A stretch of DNA of 64,000 nt from Cryobacterium sp. GrIS_2_6 (GTDB lineage Bacteria > Actinomycetota > Actinomycetes > Actinomycetales > Microbacteriaceae): contig NZ_JAXCHP010000001.1 in assembly GCF_035984545.1 (NCBI RefSeq), forward strand, positions 2,108,001 through 2,172,000, written 5' to 3'. Each line of letters starts with the position of its first letter. Position 1 is the stretch's first letter. Shown here in pieces: positions 10,340 through 21,478 of this stretch. The position numbers were made by a program, and so were the translations under genes. The notes beneath the pieces are model-generated. The model was not told where the DNA came from and did no database searches. It saw only the letters and a list, made by a program, of their open reading frames with translations.

Positions 10340-10358
10340 TAAGGATAGCCTTACCAAC
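10340..10358 (+). promoter_or_regulatory. DtxR/IdeR-type iron box upstream of efeU1
   Basis: The 19 bases TAAGGATAGCCTTACCAAC match the IdeR/DtxR consensus TWAGGTTAGSCTWACCTWA at 16 positions and form a palindrome. It lies 28 bases before the efeU start, where iron-bound repressor would block transcription. Confidence 0.8.
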
Positions 10359-10386
10359 CTCGACCGCTCTCGAAGACCAGGAAACC

Positions 10387-11247
10387 GTGCTCGCAAATTA
10401 TCTGATCGGCCTGCGTGAGGGCCTCGAAGCCGCACTCATCGTGACGATCCTCGTCGCCTACATCGTCAAGATCGGGCGGAAAGACGTTCTGCCGCGGGTC
10501 TGGGCGGGCGTCGGCCTCGCCGTGCTCCTCGCGCTCGGCATCGGCGCCGTGCTCACCTACGGCACCTCCACCCTGTCGTTTGCGGCGCAGGAAACGATCG
10601 GTGGCCTGCTCTCGATCGCAGCGACGGGTCTCGTGACCTGGATGGTGTTCTGGATGCTCCGCACCGCACGCACCCTCTCGAGCCACCTGCGCGGCAGCAT
10701 CGACAAGTCCCTGCTCGGCACGGGCATGGGACTGGTCGTCGTCGCCTTCATCGCCGTCGGACGGGAGGGCATCGAGACGGCCCTGTTCCTCTGGGCTGCC
10801 GTGCAGGCGACCGGGGAGACTACCCTCCCTCTCCTCGGCGCCTTCCTCGGCATCCTCACGGCAGCGGGCCTCGGCTGGCTGATCTACTCCGGCATGCTGC
10901 GGATCAACCTCTCGACCTTCTTCACCTGGACCGGCGGCATCCTCATCGTCGTCGCGGCCGGCGTGCTCTCCTACGGCGTGCACGACCTGCAGGAAGCCGG
11001 GGTGCTGCCGGGCCTGAACAGCATCGCCTTCGACGTGAGCGCCGCGATCCCGCCGGACAGCTGGTACGGCACCCTGCTCAAGGGAACGCTCAACTTCTCC
11101 CCCGCGACGACCTGGCTCGAACTGCTGGTCTGGGTCGCCTACGTAGGAACCACGCTCACGTTCTTCGCCCGCGCGGTTCGCGGCGGCCGCCGCCCCCGAA
11201 CCGATTCGACGGAGATTCTGCCCGAAAAGGTTCTGGCCGGGGCATAA
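10387..11247 (+). CDS. efeU: ferrous iron permease EfeU (FTR1 family), copy 1
   Basis: 286 residues, seven membrane helices. Both REGLE-type iron-binding motifs of FTR1 permeases are present: [11 protein letters not shown] at residue 10 and [12 protein letters not shown] near residue 122. The GTG at 10387 is chosen because the homologous second copy starts identically ([14 protein letters not shown]); a long in-frame extension upstream is not coding. With EfeO and EfeB it imports iron across the membrane. The last 17 codons lie inside a repeat element (11193-11287), so the C-terminal tail [16 protein letters not shown] is probably donated by that repeat. Confidence 0.9.
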   Translation: MLANYLIGLREGLEAALIVTILVAYIVKIGRKDVLPRVWAGVGLAVLLALGIGAVLTYGTSTLSFAAQETIGGLLSIAATGLVTWMVFWMLRTARTLSSHLRGSIDKSLLGTGMGLVVVAFIAVGREGIETALFLWAAVQATGETTLPLLGAFLGILTAAGLGWLIYSGMLRINLSTFFTWTGGILIVVAAGVLSYGVHDLQEAGVLPGLNSIAFDVSAAIPPDSWYGTLLKGTLNFSPATTWLELLVWVAYVGTTLTFFARAVRGGRRPRTDSTEILPEKVLAGA

Positions 11248-11287
11248 AGGGCAAAAAACCCGAAAAACTCCGTCGAATTCGTTCGGG
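11193..11287. repeat. inverted-repeat element at the 3-prime end of efeU1 (copy A)
   Basis: Left arm CCCGAACCGATTCGACGGAG and right arm CTCCGTCGAATTCGTTCGGG are complementary apart from small bulges, about 70 bases apart. A related element with the same ACTCCGTCGAAT ends is at 16929-17006. Copy A overlaps the end of efeU1 and supplies its C-terminal codons. Confidence 0.7.
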
Positions 11288-11426
11288 CGCCTGCCCCACC
11301 GACCTTCGCTACCCCGCACCGCCACAGACCACCCCGCACCGCACCGACGGATGTCCGGCCCCGGGCATCCGCCCGGCGGCCCGTTCGTCTCCCACGACCA
11401 CACCGCTCGCCACCCCTAAAGACTCC

Positions 11427-12623
11427 ATGCAGCCCCGACTCCTTCCCGTCGCCGCCCTCGCCGCCGTGACCGCGCTCGCGCTCACCGGGTGCGTGCCGAA
11501 CGCCTCGGCGCCCGGCGCCACGCACGCCGCCTTGACCGTCGACAGCAGCACGACCGCCTGCACAGTGTCTGGCTCTATGGCATCCGCCGGCAGCGTCACG
11601 TTCACCGTCTCGAACTCCGGAGACCAGGTCACCGAGTTCTACGTCCTCGGCGACGACCAGCTCCGCATCGTGGGCGAGGCCGAGAACATCGGCCCTGGCC
11701 TCAGCCGCACTCTCGTCGTCGACCTGAGTGCCGGCAGCTACTTCACGGCGTGCAAGCCCGGCATGACCGGTTCCGGCATCGGCCAGGCCGCGTTCACCGT
11801 CACCGTCGCTGCCGCTGCCGCTGGCGGGGAGGATGCCGCTACGGCTTCCCCCGGGGGCGCCGAGCTCGCCGCGCGCATCGACACCGCCAACACCAACTAC
11901 GCCTCCTACGTGAAGGACCAGATCGGCCAGCTCGTCGCGGGGACCACCGCGTTCGCCGCCGCATACACGGCCGGGGACGATGACACCGCCCGTACCCTCT
12001 ACGCGGCCACCCGCGCGCACTGGGAGCGCGTCGAGACCGTCGCCGAATCCTTCGGCGACCTCGACCCGAAGCTCGACCTGCGCGAGGCCGACCTCGAAGA
12101 GGGCCAGGACTGGACCGGCTGGCACGCCATCGAGAAGGACCTCTGGCCCGCCGGCGCCGAAGCAGGCTTCGCCGCATACCCGGCCGCCGAGCGCGCCCGC
12201 CTGGCCGGACTGCTCGTCACGGACACGGCGACCCTGAACGAGAAGGTGCAGCCGCTCACCTTCACCCTCGCCCAGCAAACCAACGGCGCGATCGGCCTCC
12301 TCGACGAGGTCGCCAGCGGGAAGGTCACCGGCGAGGAGGAGGTCTGGTCGCACACCGACCTCTGGGATTTCCAGGCCAACGTCGACGGCGCCCGGGTGCT
12401 CTACGCCGGGGTGCGGGACGTCCTCGTGCAGAAGGACGCCGCGCTCGCCGCGACCCTCGACACCCGCTTCGCCGCCCTTCAGAGCCTCCTCGACGCCCAG
12501 CGTGTCGGCGACGGCTTCGTGCTGTACACCGACCTGTCCACCAGCACTGTCAAGGGCCTCGCCGACCAGGTCAACGCCCTCGCCGAACCCCTCGGCCGGC
12601 TGACCGCGGCTCTCGTCCTGTGA
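11427..12623 (+). CDS. efeO: EfeO-type iron-uptake lipoprotein (cupredoxin plus M75 domain)
   Basis: 398 residues. A lipoprotein signal ends in ALTLTGC-like sequence (LALTGC at residue 20-25). Residues 35-130 resemble the cupredoxin-like domain of EfeO (GSVTFTVSNSGDQVTEFYV, then a C in FTACKPGM), and residues 145-398 are the M75 imelysin-like helical domain with the HWERVE (HxxE) metal motif near residue 198 and the WTGWHAIEKDLW motif. It binds and delivers ferrous or ferric iron to EfeU at the cell surface. Its stop overlaps the efeB start (GTGA), so the two are translationally coupled. Confidence 0.9.
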   Translation: MQPRLLPVAALAAVTALALTGCVPNASAPGATHAALTVDSSTTACTVSGSMASAGSVTFTVSNSGDQVTEFYVLGDDQLRIVGEAENIGPGLSRTLVVDLSAGSYFTACKPGMTGSGIGQAAFTVTVAAAAAGGEDAATASPGGAELAARIDTANTNYASYVKDQIGQLVAGTTAFAAAYTAGDDDTARTLYAATRAHWERVETVAESFGDLDPKLDLREADLEEGQDWTGWHAIEKDLWPAGAEAGFAAYPAAERARLAGLLVTDTATLNEKVQPLTFTLAQQTNGAIGLLDEVASGKVTGEEEVWSHTDLWDFQANVDGARVLYAGVRDVLVQKDAALAATLDTRFAALQSLLDAQRVGDGFVLYTDLSTSTVKGLADQVNALAEPLGRLTAALVL

Positions 12624-14023
12624 TTAAAGGCGCGGATGCCGGCAGGAACGCCACCGGGACGGGTGCGAGCGGTTCCGCTCCGGGCTCCGACCCCGCCGCA
12701 ACGCCCACCGGGGCTCCCTCGAGTACAACTCTGGGCACCCCGGCCGCTCCGGCCGCTCCGCCGCGCGGCATCTCCCGGCGCGGCCTCCTCGGCCTCGCCG
12801 GGGCAGGTGTCGCCGGCTTCGGCATCGGCATCGCCGCGGACCGCGGGGTCCAGGCCCTCGCAGCCGCGGGCGCCCCGGCAGCGGGCAGCACCGTCTACCC
12901 GTTCTACCAGGAGCACCAGGCCGGCATCGTGACACCCGCCCAGGACCGGCTGCACTTCGCGGCGTTCGATCTGACCCCAGGAGCCAGCCGCGCCGACCTG
13001 ATCTCCCTGCTGCGGGACTGGACGACCGCGGCCGCTGCACTGACCGCCGGTCACGATATCGGCAGGTACGGTGCCGTCGACGGGCCGTACGATGCCCCGC
13101 CAGAGGATACCGGCGAGGCGTTCGGGCTGCCTCCGGCTGGCCTGACGATCACGGTCGGCTTCGGCCCGACTCTCTTTGCGACGAGCGAAGGCGAGGACAG
13201 GTTCGGCCTCGCATCCGCTCGCCCGGACGCTCTCGTCGACCTGCCGCACTTCCCCGGAGACCAGCTCGATGCCGCGCGTAGCGGCGGCGACCTCTGCGTC
13301 CAGGCCTGCGCCGACGACCCGCAGGTCGCAGTGCACGCGATCCGCAACCTGTCCAGGATCGCCTTCGGCCGCGCGGCGATCCGCTGGTCGCAGCTCGGCT
13401 TCGGTCGTACCTCGTCGACGAGCACGAGCCAGGCCACCCCGCGCAACCTCTTCGGGTTCAAGGACGGTACCGCCAACATCAAGGCCGAACAGCCGGCCGT
13501 CGTCAACGAGCAGGTCTGGGTCGGCGCGGGCGACGGCCCCGCGTGGCTCACCGGGGGCTCCTACCTCGTCGCCCGGCGGATCCGGATGACGATCGAGACC
13601 TGGGACCGCACCGCACTGCGCGAACAGGAAACCGTGATCGGCCGCACCAAGGGCGAGGGCGCCCCGCTCTCCGGCGGCAGCGAATTCACGGAGCCTGACT
13701 TCGCCGGCACCGGCAGGGACGGCGCCCCGCTGATCGACACGGCCTCACACGTGCGCCTCGCACACCCCGCCCAGAACAAGGGGGTGCAGATGCTGCGGCG
13801 CGGTTACAACTTCGTGGACGGCAACGACGACCTCGGCCGGCTCGAGGCCGGGCTGTTCTTCATCAGCTACCAGCGCCGTCCCTCGCAGTTCACCGCCGTG
13901 CAGCTCGCCCTCGCGCGCCACGACGCCATGAACGAGTACGTGCGGCATGTCGGTTCGGCCCTTTTCGCCGTCCCGCCCGGCGCCGCGAGCGGCAGCTACC
14001 TCGGCGCCCCCCTCTTCGCCTGA
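12620..14023 (+). CDS. efeB: EfeB, Tat-exported Dyp-type heme peroxidase
   Basis: 467 residues, GTG start overlapping the efeO stop. An unusually long Ala/Pro/Thr-rich N-region of about 47 residues precedes a twin-arginine signal (ISRRGLLGLAGAGVAG). The DyP catalytic GxxDG motif is present as GFKDGTANI near residue 278, and TASHVRLAHP contains the heme-ligand region. EfeB oxidises ferrous iron or takes iron from heme outside the membrane for EfeO/EfeU. Export depends on the Tat system, whose tatB gene lies at 1014-1403. Confidence 0.9.
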   Translation: MIKGADAGRNATGTGASGSAPGSDPAATPTGAPSSTTLGTPAAPAAPPRGISRRGLLGLAGAGVAGFGIGIAADRGVQALAAAGAPAAGSTVYPFYQEHQAGIVTPAQDRLHFAAFDLTPGASRADLISLLRDWTTAAAALTAGHDIGRYGAVDGPYDAPPEDTGEAFGLPPAGLTITVGFGPTLFATSEGEDRFGLASARPDALVDLPHFPGDQLDAARSGGDLCVQACADDPQVAVHAIRNLSRIAFGRAAIRWSQLGFGRTSSTSTSQATPRNLFGFKDGTANIKAEQPAVVNEQVWVGAGDGPAWLTGGSYLVARRIRMTIETWDRTALREQETVIGRTKGEGAPLSGGSEFTEPDFAGTGRDGAPLIDTASHVRLAHPAQNKGVQMLRRGYNFVDGNDDLGRLEAGLFFISYQRRPSQFTAVQLALARHDAMNEYVRHVGSALFAVPPGAASGSYLGAPLFA

Positions 14024-14091
14024 CCGCCGCCGCGGCGCATCCGCCCTCGCGGAGCAACCCTCGCGGATTCTCAGGATCGTGGAGTGATCGG

Positions 14092-14110
14092 TAAGGGTAG
14101 GCTAACCATC
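14092..14110 (+). promoter_or_regulatory. DtxR/IdeR-type iron box upstream of efeU2
   Basis: TAAGGGTAGGCTAACCATC matches the IdeR consensus at 16 of 19 positions and lies 50 bases before the second efeU. It implies separate iron control of this copy. Confidence 0.75.
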
Positions 14111-14160
14111 CCCGTGCTATCGTGATGCTGCATCAGTATCCAGACCAGAACCGGAGTGCC

Positions 14161-15027
14161 GTGCTCGCCAACTACCTGATCGGACTCCGAGAGGGGCTCG
14201 AAGGTGCCCTCATCGTCACCATTCTCGTCGCCTACCTCGTGAAGATCGCCCGCCGCGACCTGCTCGGCCGTCTCTGGACGGGCGTCGGCCTCGCCGTTCT
14301 CCTCGCCGTCACGATCGGCGCCGTGCTCACGTTCGGCACTGCGAGCCTTCCGGAATCGGCCGAACCGGCCATCGCCGGCACGCTCTCCATCGCCGCGACC
14401 GGCCTGGTCACCTGGATGGTGTTCTGGATGCTGCGCACGGCCCGCGACCTGAGCGGCCACCTCCGCGGCACCATCGACCGCTCCGTCGTCGGCACCGGCG
14501 TCGGCCTCGTCCTGATCGCCTTCCTCGCCGTCGGGCGGGAGGGCATCGAAACGGCCCTGTTCATCTGGGCCGCCGTGCAGTCCACCGGCGAGACCACGCT
14601 GCCGCTCATCGGGGCCGCGCTCGGCATCCTCAGCGCGGTCGGCCTCGGAGCGCTCATCTACTTCGGCATGCTCAAGATCAACCTCGCGCGGTTCTTCACC
14701 TGGAGCGGGGCGATCCTGATCGTCGTCGCGGCCGGTGTGCTGTCCTACGGTGTGCACGACCTGCAGGAGTCCGGGATCCTCCCCGGCGAGCACACCCTCG
14801 CCTTCGACGTGAGCGCCGCCATCCCGCCGGAGAGCTGGTACGGCACGCTGCTGAAGGGCACCCTGAACTTCTCGCCGGAGACCACCTGGCTTTCGCTGCT
14901 GGTCTGGCTCGCCTACACCGGAACCGTGCTCACGATCTTCCTGGTGACGAGCACCCGCAACCGGGCCGGGCGTCCGGTCGTCGCCCCCCGCGTCGATGCC
15001 ACGGAGATGGCCGCCACCGCCCGCTGA
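14161..15027 (+). CDS. efeU: ferrous iron permease EfeU (FTR1 family), copy 2
   Basis: 288 residues, very similar along its whole length to copy 1, including [35 protein letters not shown] and [15 protein letters not shown]. The GTG at 14161 is chosen by matching copy 1. It has its own iron box and lacks the repeat-derived tail found in copy 1, ending instead in VDATEMAATAR. The pair brackets efeO-efeB, so it looks like a local duplication, after which each copy kept iron control. Confidence 0.9.
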   Translation: MLANYLIGLREGLEGALIVTILVAYLVKIARRDLLGRLWTGVGLAVLLAVTIGAVLTFGTASLPESAEPAIAGTLSIAATGLVTWMVFWMLRTARDLSGHLRGTIDRSVVGTGVGLVLIAFLAVGREGIETALFIWAAVQSTGETTLPLIGAALGILSAVGLGALIYFGMLKINLARFFTWSGAILIVVAAGVLSYGVHDLQESGILPGEHTLAFDVSAAIPPESWYGTLLKGTLNFSPETTWLSLLVWLAYTGTVLTIFLVTSTRNRAGRPVVAPRVDATEMAATAR

Positions 15028-15059
15028 ACCCACCGCACCGTCGCCAAAGGAGACCACAG

Positions 15060-15836
15060 ATGCCCGAATTCGTCCGGTCGGCCGATGGCACTCGGATCGC
15101 GTACGACCGCCTCGGTTCCGGGGACCCGGTGATCGTCATCGGCGGCGCCTTCAACACCCGGTCCTCCCCCTATCCGCTTGTGACCCTTCTCGCCGAGGAC
15201 GTCACGGTGTACACCTTCGACCGCCGCGGTAAGGGCGAGAGCCCGGAATCCGGGCCGTACGCGGTCGAACGCGAGATCGAGGACCTGGCCGCCCTCGTGG
15301 CCGTGGCGGGAGGCGCAGCCGGAGTGTACGGCCACTCCTCCGGAGCGATCCTGGCGATCGAGGCCGCCGCCGCCGGCGTGCACATCACCCGGCTCGCGGT
15401 GTACGAGCCGCCGTACACCGCCGACCCGGAGCACCCGGCCCCGGCGGACGACCTCGGCCTCCAGGCCGCCCTCGACGCCGGAGACCCGGCTGCCGCAGCG
15501 GAGCTCTTCCTCCGCATCACCGCAATGGACGACGCGGCCGTGCGCTCCATCACGTCCGCCCCGTTCTGGCCGGGACTCGTCTACCTCGCCCCCACCCTGC
15601 CGCACGAACTCGCCCTGACGGGCGACGGGCTGCCCCCGCGGGAGCGCCTGGCCGCGATCACGGCGCCCACTCTGGCACTCGCCGGTGGCAGGAGCCCGGC
15701 CTGGGCGGCCCGTGCCGCCCTGGCCGTGGCGTCCTGCGTCGCCGACGGTAAGGTTCTGACCGTGCCCGGCCAGGATCACGCCGTCGACCAGGCCGTGCTG
15801 GCCCCGCTGCTCGCCGACTTCTTCCTGGGCCGCTGA
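15060..15836 (+). CDS. alpha/beta hydrolase
   Basis: 258 residues. Nucleophile elbow GHSSG near residue 95, FDRRGKGES near residue 55, and the final histidine in GQDHAVD complete a typical Ser-Asp-His set. AAAGGAGA precedes the start by 8 bases. It follows efeU2 by 32 bases and could ride on that transcript, but the substrate is unknown. Related proteins in actinobacteria are annotated only as alpha/beta fold hydrolases. Confidence 0.8.
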   Translation: MPEFVRSADGTRIAYDRLGSGDPVIVIGGAFNTRSSPYPLVTLLAEDVTVYTFDRRGKGESPESGPYAVEREIEDLAALVAVAGGAAGVYGHSSGAILAIEAAAAGVHITRLAVYEPPYTADPEHPAPADDLGLQAALDAGDPAAAAELFLRITAMDDAAVRSITSAPFWPGLVYLAPTLPHELALTGDGLPPRERLAAITAPTLALAGGRSPAWAARAALAVASCVADGKVLTVPGQDHAVDQAVLAPLLADFFLGR

Positions 15837-15900
15837 CCGCGTTCCAGCGATCCCATGCGGCCGCGGGAACCTTTTCCGCTGCCGCGGCGTTGGAACCTGT

Positions 15901-16926
15901 ATGAGAGCAATCGTCTACAGCGAAACCGGCACCCCCGACGTCCTCCGTCTCGTCGAACGCGATCTGCCGCAACCCGGACCCGGCGAGGTACGGGTGCGCA
16001 TCCTCGTCTCAGGCGTGAACCCCACCGACTGGAAGTCGCGCGCGGGCAGCCGGCCCGGCGAAGCGCTCTCGTTCCCCGAGGTCGTTCCGAACCAGGACGG
16101 CGCCGGCATCGTCGACGCCGTCGGCACCGGCGTCGAGCGCCTGGACGTCGGCGACCGCGTCTGGACGGCCATCGCCGCGTACGGGCTCGCCTCCGGCGGT
16201 ACCGCCCAGGATTTCACGGTGCTCCCGGCCGAACGGGTGTACCCGCTGCCGAACTCGGCGAGCTTCGACCTCGGCGCGACCCTCGGCGTTCCGGCGATGA
16301 CAGCGCACCGCGCGCTCACCGTCGCCGAAAACGGCCCCAGGCGCCTCGCCCCCGGCGCACTCACCGGACGGACTGTGCTCGTCGCCGGTGGCGCAGGCGC
16401 GGTCGGCCACGCGGCCATCGAGCTGGCCCGCTGGGCGGGGGCGACCGTCATCACGACGGTGAGCAGCGCGGAGAAGGGCGCACTCGCCTCCGCCGCCGGC
16501 GCACACCACGTCGTGAACTACCGCGAGACGGATGCCGCCCGCGCCATCCGAGCGCTGGCGCCCGAGGGCGTCGACCTGGTCGTCGAAGTCGCTCCCGCGC
16601 AGAATGCGGCGCTCAACACGGCCGTGATCCGTACCCGCGGCTCGATCGCGGTGTACGCGACGACGGGAGGGCCGCTCGCGCTCGACATCCGTTCCCAGAT
16701 GACCCTCAACGTGCGCTACCAGTTCCAGTTGCTCTACACGCTCGGTCAGGACCTCCTCGACGCCGCAGCGGCCGACATCGTTTCGGCCATCCGTGACGAC
16801 GCCCTCCACGTCGGCGCCGAAGCCGGCCTGCCCCTGCACCACTTCCCGCTCGAGAGCACGGCTGAGGCGCACGCCGCCGTCGAAGCCGGCGTGGTCGGCA
16901 AGGTCCTGATCGACCTCGCCCCCTGA
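15901..16926 (+). CDS. NADPH:quinone reductase-like MDR oxidoreductase
   Basis: 341 residues of the medium-chain dehydrogenase/reductase family, zeta-crystallin (QOR) class: no structural zinc cysteines, substrate domain with GVNPTDWKSRAG, and a nucleotide fold with VLVAGGAGAVGHAAIELARWAG near residue 160. It would reduce quinones or enoyl groups with NADPH. It is 64 bases after the hydrolase gene on the same strand. The inverted-repeat element at 16929-17006 begins directly after its stop and may terminate it. Confidence 0.85.
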   Translation: MRAIVYSETGTPDVLRLVERDLPQPGPGEVRVRILVSGVNPTDWKSRAGSRPGEALSFPEVVPNQDGAGIVDAVGTGVERLDVGDRVWTAIAAYGLASGGTAQDFTVLPAERVYPLPNSASFDLGATLGVPAMTAHRALTVAENGPRRLAPGALTGRTVLVAGGAGAVGHAAIELARWAGATVITTVSSAEKGALASAAGAHHVVNYRETDAARAIRALAPEGVDLVVEVAPAQNAALNTAVIRTRGSIAVYATTGGPLALDIRSQMTLNVRYQFQLLYTLGQDLLDAAAADIVSAIRDDALHVGAEAGLPLHHFPLESTAEAHAAVEAGVVGKVLIDLAP

Positions 16927-16928
16927 CG

Positions 16929-17006
16929 AATTCGACGGAGTTTTTTAATTCTGAACCGGTTTATGGGCCGTCCCGCGTATTCGTAACCTAAAAACTCCGT
17001 CGAATT
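16929..17006. repeat. 78-bp inverted-repeat element (copy B)
   Basis: Perfect 17-bp ends, AATTCGACGGAGTTTTT and its complement, enclose 44 bases. It sits between convergent genes and can form a hairpin with T-rich arms, so it may also act as a bidirectional terminator. The same ends flank copy A at 11193-11287. Confidence 0.8.
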
Positions 17007-17041
17007 GGTTCGGCGGGCAGGCACGGTTCGGGAACCGGCGG

Positions 17042-17488
17042 TCAGGAGACCGGGGTGACCGTGTAGAGCAGGCCGTCCGCGTTTCCGGCGACAAGAACCG
17101 CGTAGTGGTCGTTCTTCATCGAGACCAGACCTGCGGAGCCCACCGTCGCCGAGACGTCGCTCCCGGCCACGAAACCGGCGGCCGTCAGGGTCCGGGTGGC
17201 CTCGGCCACCGGATCGGCGGCGGTTGCCTTGACGGTCACGGTCCAGCCGCGCTTGTCACCCTTCTGGGCCGAGGCGAACAGGATCTCGCCGTCGACGATC
17301 GGCACCTCGGTCGGCCAGCCGGCCGGGAGTGCGCCGCCCAGGCTCACGTCGCCGTTGGTCGCGCCCTGCACGGCCCCGTTGACGGCGTTCTGCGCGGCCT
17401 CTGCCGTGCATCCGGTCAGCAGCGTGCCGCCGAGCAGGGCGAGCGCGATCGTCGCCAGGACGCGGGCGTGCAGCAGGGGTATCTTCAT
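17042..17488 (-). CDS. small secreted lipoprotein
   Basis: 148 residues with a signal peptide and lipobox (LALLGGTLLTGC, Cys near residue 27). The mature part has a W-P-x-E-V-P-I-V-D-G-E-I-L pattern followed by an alternating beta pattern (GWTVTVKATAADP, DHYAVLVAGN) and ends in TVTPVS. Such proteins are common as hypothetical lipoproteins in Microbacteriaceae; function unknown. I take the ATG at 17488; a longer frame upstream has no ribosome site and would destroy the signal peptide. Confidence 0.75.
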   Translation of the reverse strand: MKIPLLHARVLATIALALLGGTLLTGCTAEAAQNAVNGAVQGATNGDVSLGGALPAGWPTEVPIVDGEILFASAQKGDKRGWTVTVKATAADPVAEATRTLTAAGFVAGSDVSATVGSAGLVSMKNDHYAVLVAGNADGLLYTVTPVS

Positions 17489-17586
17489 CGTCTTCTGTTC
17501 CTCACTCGTGGGGGCAAAAAAGCGACGCCGACGGTGCCACCCTGGTGTATCAGAGCGTAACCGCCGGCGCCGCCGACAGGCTGGGA

Positions 17587-19497
<1,911 letters not shown>

Positions 19498-19670
19498 GAA
19501 GTGAATCCTTACGAAGAATGATGCCGCGGACAAACGGATGCGGCGAAGAATGGATGTATGTGGTCAAGGTCCGACCCAACGGATAATCCTACCGCACTCT
19601 TCCTGCCCGGAGGCTGGGAGCCCGGTTGCGGCCGCGTCCGGGCTGCTCCGGGCCTCCGCCGGGACGACGA

Positions 19671-19700
19671 ACGGGGAGGGGACCGCAGTCCCCGCCCCGT
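19671..19700. terminator. hairpin after the oppDF gene
   Basis: ACGGGGAGGGGAC pairs with GTCCCCGCCCCGT with a single mismatch and a 4-base loop. On the plus strand it ends in GTTTTT. It lies 30 bases past the stop of the peptide-transport operon and in front of typA transcription, so it is a likely operon end. Confidence 0.65.
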
Positions 19701-19729
19701 TTTTCAGCGGTGAAGCCGGTCGGTCGGGT

Positions 19730-21478
19730 CTAGCGCCCGAACTCGAAGTTACCGCCCGGGATCGCGGCGAGCAGCTCCTGCGTATACGTCTGGCGGGGAT
19801 TGTCGAAGACCTCGTCCGTCGTTGCGGCCTCGACGATCCGGCCCTGCTGCATGACGCAGACGTTGTCCGCGACGAGGCGGACCACGGCGAGGTCATGGGT
19901 GATGAACAGGTAGGTCAGGTCGAGTTCGGTCTGCAGCTCGGTCAGCAGGTTGAGCACCTGGCCCTGCACGAGCACGTCGAGAGCGGAGACCGCCTCGTCG
20001 AGCACGAGCACGTCCGGCTTGAGCGCGAGCGCCCGGGCGATCGCGATGCGCTGCCGCTGTCCGCCCGAGAGTTCGCTCGGGTAACGGTGCCGGGAGGCCC
20101 AGGGCAGGGAGACCTGGTCGAGGAGCTCGCGCACCCGCTCCTGTCGTTCCTTCGCAGTGCCGACCTTGTGCGCGAGCAAGGGCTCGGCGATCGTGTTGCC
20201 GACGTTGTACTGCGGGTCGAGCGAGCCGTACGGGTCCTGGAAGACCGGTTGCACGCGGCGACGGAACTTGAGCAGGTCCGCTCCCTTGAGGCCGGCGACG
20301 TCCTGGCCGTCGAACTCGATCCGGCCGCTCGTGATGGTCTCGAGCTGGAGGATGAGCTTGGCAACGGTGGATTTGCCGGAGCCGGACTCGCCGACGAGCG
20401 CGGTCGTCGTGCCCTTCTGAATGCCGAAGGACACGTCGTTGACCGCGAGCAGGTCGTTGTACTTCAGGCCCTTGGTGCGAATCCGGTACAGCTTTGAGAT
20501 GCCCTCGATCGAGATCAGGTCCTTGGTCGGGGCTGCTTCTTCCCGTTCCCTGGCCCGCTGGATCAGGACATCGTCGTTCGCCCCTGCGATGGATCCGGCA
20601 GGAGCGGCGACGGCGGTGTGCTTGGCCGACTGGATCCGCCGCGACGCGAGGCTCGGTGCCGCCGCGACGAGGCGCTGCGTGTACGGATGCTGCGGGTTGG
20701 CCAGGATCTCCTGCGAGGGTCCGGATTCGACGACCTTGCCCTTGTACATCACGACGAGCTGTTCCGCGCGCTCGGCGGCGAGGCCGAGGTCGTGGGTGAT
20801 GAACAGCACGGACGTGCCGTAGTCACGCGTCAGGGTGGCCAGGTGGTCGAGGATCTGGCGCTGAACGGTGACGTCGAGCGCGGACGTCGGCTCGTCGGCG
20901 ATGAGCAGCTTCGGACGGGCCGAGAGGCCGATCCCGATCAGCACGCGCTGGCGCATGCCGCCGGAGAACTGGTGCGGGAACTGCTTGAGCCGGTCCTCGG
21001 CGTCGCTGAGCCCGGCCTCCTTGAGCACCTCGATGGTGCGAAGCTTCGCGGCCTTGCCCTGGGCTACGCCGTTGGCACGGATTGCTTCCTCGACCTGGAA
21101 GCCGATGTTCCACACCGGGTTGAGGTTCGACATCGGGTCCTGCGGGACGTAGCCGATCAGGCGTCCGCGGACGTCCTGCATCTCCTTGTCCTTGAGGGTG
21201 GTGAGATCGCGGCCCTCAAATAGGATCTGACCGGCGGTGACCTTGCCGGTGTTGGCCAGCAGGTTGATGATCGCCTGCGCCGTCGTGGTCTTGCCCGAGC
21301 CGGACTCGCCCACGATCGCGAGGGTCTGGCCCGGGTAGAGGGTGAGATTGACGCCGCGAACGGCGGGAACCACGCCGTGCTGGGTCTGGAAGCCGACCTC
21401 GAGGTCGCGGATCTCGAGGAGCGGGGAATTCTCGTCGCGGACGCTCGTGGTGGCGGGTTCGATCACGGTCTGGCTCAT
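19730..21478 (-). CDS. oligopeptide ABC transporter, fused twin ATPase (OppD-OppF)
   Basis: 582 residues holding two ABC ATPase domains. The first has GESGSGKTTTAQAI, FSGGMRQRVLIG and LLIADEPTSALDVT; the second, from about residue 320, has GESGSGKSTVAKL, LSGGQRQRIAIARAL and VLVLDEAVSALDV. The order corresponds to DppD then DppF fused. It powers uptake of peptides through the OppB/OppC pore. Its start overlaps the stop of the oppC gene by 4 bases. Substrate range cannot be read from sequence. Confidence 0.93.
   Translation of the reverse strand: MSQTVIEPATTSVRDENSPLLEIRDLEVGFQTQHGVVPAVRGVNLTLYPGQTLAIVGESGSGKTTTAQAIINLLANTGKVTAGQILFEGRDLTTLKDKEMQDVRGRLIGYVPQDPMSNLNPVWNIGFQVEEAIRANGVAQGKAAKLRTIEVLKEAGLSDAEDRLKQFPHQFSGGMRQRVLIGIGLSARPKLLIADEPTSALDVTVQRQILDHLATLTRDYGTSVLFITHDLGLAAERAEQLVVMYKGKVVESGPSQEILANPQHPYTQRLVAAAPSLASRRIQSAKHTAVAAPAGSIAGANDDVLIQRAREREEAAPTKDLISIEGISKLYRIRTKGLKYNDLLAVNDVSFGIQKGTTTALVGESGSGKSTVAKLILQLETITSGRIEFDGQDVAGLKGADLLKFRRRVQPVFQDPYGSLDPQYNVGNTIAEPLLAHKVGTAKERQERVRELLDQVSLPWASRHRYPSELSGGQRQRIAIARALALKPDVLVLDEAVSALDVLVQGQVLNLLTELQTELDLTYLFITHDLAVVRLVADNVCVMQQGRIVEAATTDEVFDNPRQTYTQELLAAIPGGNFEFGR

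Noticed and set aside
9856..10386. N-terminal extension of efeU1
   Set aside because: It overlaps the MshB-like gene and the iron box; the paralogue fixes the start at the GTG at 10387.
17025..17040. GGTTCGGGAACC as a tRNA T-arm
   Set aside because: No acceptor stem or anticodon arm can be built around it.
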